Positions 5,394 through 7,155 of a stretch of DNA of 7,155 nt are shown here, piece by piece. Location of the stretch: positions 1 to 7,155 of the forward strand of contig CABUGI010000095.1 of assembly GCA_902491055.1 (NCBI GenBank). Direction: 5' to 3'. Made by a program: the position numbers and the translations under genes. Numbering within the stretch: position 1 is the stretch's first letter; every line of letters starts with the position of its first letter. The stretch comes from an uncultured Collinsella sp. GTDB taxonomy: Bacteria; Actinomycetota; Coriobacteriia; Coriobacteriales; Coriobacteriaceae. The notes beneath the pieces are model-generated. The model made no database searches. It saw only the letters and a list, made by a program, of their open reading frames with translations, and was not told the DNA's origin.

Positions 5394-6503
5394 TTAGAGA
5401 AGTTCTTTGCGAGAAGCCAAGTAGGCGTGAGCATGGCGCTCAAGAACCTCGTCCTCAACGCTCGTTAGACGAATGGCGCCGAGTGCCGCGGGCAGCGGCA
5501 ACATGCTGCGGTTTGAGCGAACAAACTGCTGCTTGCGGAACTCCTCGATAAACGCGGTGGGCTCCAGGTCGAAGGCAAGCTCCTCGATACCAAAGTCCTC
5601 CAGGCAGTCATCGACTTCAAAGACGTAATCGATATCGAAGTCGCAAGCATCGTGGGCAACGCGCGCCTCAAAGCGCATGCCCTCGGACAACAGCTGGTAG
5701 GCAGGGACCTGCGAAGCGGCATCGCCCAAGCAGGCGCGCAGGGTACGCTCCCCCGTCTTGCCAAAATCGAGCGCATGGCGGGCGCTCGGGTTCGTGGCCA
5801 TCAGTACGTCCTTGCGGGCAGTCTGAGACCACTGAACGGCATTGACGAGCGCGACCTCCTCGCCCGTGAGAATCTCGGGGACGGTCTCAGTAAACTGGTT
5901 CCAGCGGGACTTGCTGCTCGAAAGCATGGTGCCGACAAGTACCGCATAGCCGAGCTTGAGGTCCTCGGGGTCCGCCTCGCGAACAAGGTCGAGGTCACAC
6001 ACGACCAAGCCCGGCTCGGGACGGAACGCGATAGCGGGAAGCGCATTCGCCGACGAGGCGACGAGCGGCATCATGGTCGTCGCGACCGTGAGCATGGCGT
6101 CGAAGGTCGTCGGCAGCAGCGCGCACTCGGTTCGGCCACACCACTGGTTGGCGCACCAGCTAACAACCGAGCAGGTTGCGGCATCGCCAACGGCGACAAC
6201 CAGATCGTCGCAGGTAACGCCGTTGGCAGACAGGGCGCCAAAGATCGCATCGGCATCGGCCAGCGTGGCACCAGCAGGCGAAACCTCGAGGACTAGCGGC
6301 GACACGGCAAAACCGGCGTCGACCAGCGCATGCTCGACGACTTCACCAAAACGCTCGGATGTGGCGGTGTTCCAAACGACCATCGCGCGCTTAGGCTTGC
6401 CCACGGCCGAGGCAAACATACGCGACAGTTCATCGAACGCGCCCAATCCGACGCGGACATCGACGCTGCGGTTTTGGAAATTGATCAGTTGACGGCGAAT
6501 CAT
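5394..6503 (-). CDS. 3-dehydroquinate synthase (AroB) homologue lacking catalytic residues
   Basis: The 369 residues can be followed along AroB from end to end, and the length matches (E. coli AroB has about 362). AroB converts DAHP to 3-dehydroquinate with NAD and a divalent metal. Here the landmarks remain but the chemistry is gone: GGGVVGD has become VAVGDAATCS (103-112); PTT is kept at 131-133 but the following VDSSVGGKT is replaced; VVxDLDxL survives as VVCDLDLV, yet metal-ligand Glu in GLAEVIK is V188 in GYAVLVG; the GHTFGHA histidine is K249 in FGKTGER; the HGEA histidine is S273. The frame is intact, without stops or frameshift. The ATG at 6503 forms an ATGA overlap with the aroK stop; an upstream in-frame TTG (6536) was rejected. 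Family membership is fairly sure; DHQ synthase activity is doubtful, so no symbol is given. Confidence 0.8.
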   Translation of the reverse strand: MIRRQLINFQNRSVDVRVGLGAFDELSRMFASAVGKPKRAMVVWNTATSERFGEVVEHALVDAGFAVSPLVLEVSPAGATLADADAIFGALSANGVTCDDLVVAVGDAATCSVVSWCANQWCGRTECALLPTTFDAMLTVATTMMPLVASSANALPAIAFRPEPGLVVCDLDLVREADPEDLKLGYAVLVGTMLSSSKSRWNQFTETVPEILTGEEVALVNAVQWSQTARKDVLMATNPSARHALDFGKTGERTLRACLGDAASQVPAYQLLSEGMRFEARVAHDACDFDIDYVFEVDDCLEDFGIEELAFDLEPTAFIEEFRKQQFVRSNRSMLPLPAALGAIRLTSVEDEVLERHAHAYLASRKELL

Positions 6504-7033
6504 AGCAGCCCACGCTCCAAAAGCATCTCGGCACAAAGGTAGGAAACGTCCTCGAAGGACTTGTTGCGAATATCAAGGGTAAGGTCGGCGGCCTGGCGAT
6601 ACAGCGGACGGCGATGCTCAAACAGGCGCGCAGCATGCTCGGGCGAACGGAAATCGGGGCGCGTGTCGGACCGACGAATCTGTCGAATCGAATCCTCGAA
6701 GTCGCCCTCGAGGTACACGCACGTACCCATTTCGTGCATCAGTTCAATATTCACCGGCGTTTCGACGATACCGCCCCCGCACGAAACCAACAGGCTGCGC
6801 TCGCTTTGGAGCGAACGGAGCGCCGAGGTCTCGAGCTCGCGAAAACGATCCTCGCCCTCGGTCTCAAAAATCTCGGTTACCGACTTGCCGCAACGGCGCA
6901 CGACCAGACGGTCGGTATCGATAAAACGCCGCTTGAACATGGTGCCCACGTTGCGCGCAAGCGTCGACTTGCCCGCGCCCAAAAAGCCGATAAAGAAGAT
7001 ATGGTCGCAGCCGTGTTTGATGTGCTGGGACAT
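6500..7033 (-). CDS. aroK: Shikimate kinase
   Basis: Shikimate kinase transfers phosphate from ATP to the 3-hydroxyl of shikimate, the fifth step of chorismate synthesis. The 177 residues fit the family (about 165-180). Visible motifs are the Walker A GFLGAGKST at 16-24, FIDTD at 37-41 whose aspartates bind Mg and shikimate, the FRELE segment with R65, GGG at 86-88 for shikimate binding, TRPDF with R125 in the lid, and RRPLYRQAAD at 141-150 matching the RxPxYxxxA pattern. All active-site positions appear intact. The ATG at 7033 lies 8 bases after the preceding stop with AGG seven bases upstream and GAGGAA slightly further; a TTG at 7054 was rejected because it would lie before that stop codon. 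It overlaps the AroB-like gene by 4 bases. Confidence 0.95.
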   Translation of the reverse strand: MSQHIKHGCDHIFFIGFLGAGKSTLARNVGTMFKRRFIDTDRLVVRRCGKSVTEIFETEGEDRFRELETSALRSLQSERSLLVSCGGGIVETPVNIELMHEMGTCVYLEGDFEDSIRQIRRSDTRPDFRSPEHAARLFEHRRPLYRQAADLTLDIRNKSFEDVSYLCAEMLLERGLL

Positions 7034-7041
7034 GACGAGAC

Positions 7042-7155
7042 CTATTCCTCGCAAGGAAGGTCGCGCAGGGCCCGGCGCTCAAAGATACGGAAGATCTGCG
7101 TATACCACAGGTCCTGCGTCGCCTGCGGCTTTACCAGGATGGTATCGACGCCGGC
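7042..7155 (-). CDS. Unidentified protein, C-terminal 37 residues only
   Basis: An open frame enters from the right edge and ends at TAG (7044-7042), 8 bases before the aroK start. The other two minus-strand frames are closed by stops within this stretch, and the third-position GC use resembles the neighbours. The visible tail includes VDTILVKPQATQDLWYTQIF and ends RDLPCEE. I do not recognise a family from this fragment. Its tight spacing suggests the same transcript as aroK and the AroB-like gene. The aroK ribosome binding region overlaps its last codons. Confidence 0.7.
   Translation of the reverse strand, partial: AGVDTILVKPQATQDLWYTQIFRIFERRALRDLPCEE

Noticed and set aside
5394..6503. 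The AroB-like gene as a frameshifted pseudogene
   Set aside because: The frame is open from an ATGA-coupled start to a normal stop, with family-like segments in one frame from end to end; the losses are substitutions at key sites, not disruptions.

Overview
The window is a compact block of chromosomal housekeeping genes, all on the minus strand and read from right to left. High GC content, strong G/C bias at third codon positions, short gaps, and the gene set (an Asp23-family protein beside efp and nusB, then xseB, tlyA, nadK and recN) suggest a Gram-positive bacterium of the Coriobacteriia, Collinsella or a close relative. This placement is an inference from composition and gene order; there is no rRNA or other marker to confirm it.

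Right part (7155 to 5394): the last 37 codons of an unidentified gene, then aroK (shikimate kinase), then an AroB-like gene whose start overlaps the aroK stop by 4 bases. AroK has its full set of active-site motifs. The AroB homologue is full length and in frame, yet it has lost all three metal ligands and most of the NAD- and substrate-binding motifs of 3-dehydroquinate synthase. It looks like a retained pseudoenzyme or a repurposed protein, and is the most surprising item here.

Middle (5393 to 4062): a 132-base gap with a TTGACA -35 element, a long-range 9-bp stem closing a predicted three-way junction, and a U5 tract. It is followed directly by the ribosome binding site of an M24 Xaa-Pro-type peptidase gene. 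The terminator-like stem lies between the only visible promoter and the peptidase, so it may be a regulatory leader. The peptidase gene ends at a strong intrinsic terminator.

Left part (4062 to 1): a clear TATAAT promoter drives efp, followed without room for another promoter by an Asp23-family gene, nusB, xseB, tlyA, nadK and recN (cut off by the left edge). Gaps run from 35 bases down to an 11-base overlap, and several Shine-Dalgarno sequences lie inside the preceding gene, so this looks like one translationally coupled operon. The genes serve translation (EF-P, TlyA), transcription and rRNA synthesis (NusB), DNA repair (ExoVII small subunit, RecN), NADP supply (NadK) and probably envelope homeostasis (Asp23 family). 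Compared with the well-known Firmicutes order around nusB, several usual members (folD, xseA, ispA, dxs, argR) are absent. No tRNA, rRNA, CRISPR array, insertion sequence or phage gene was seen.
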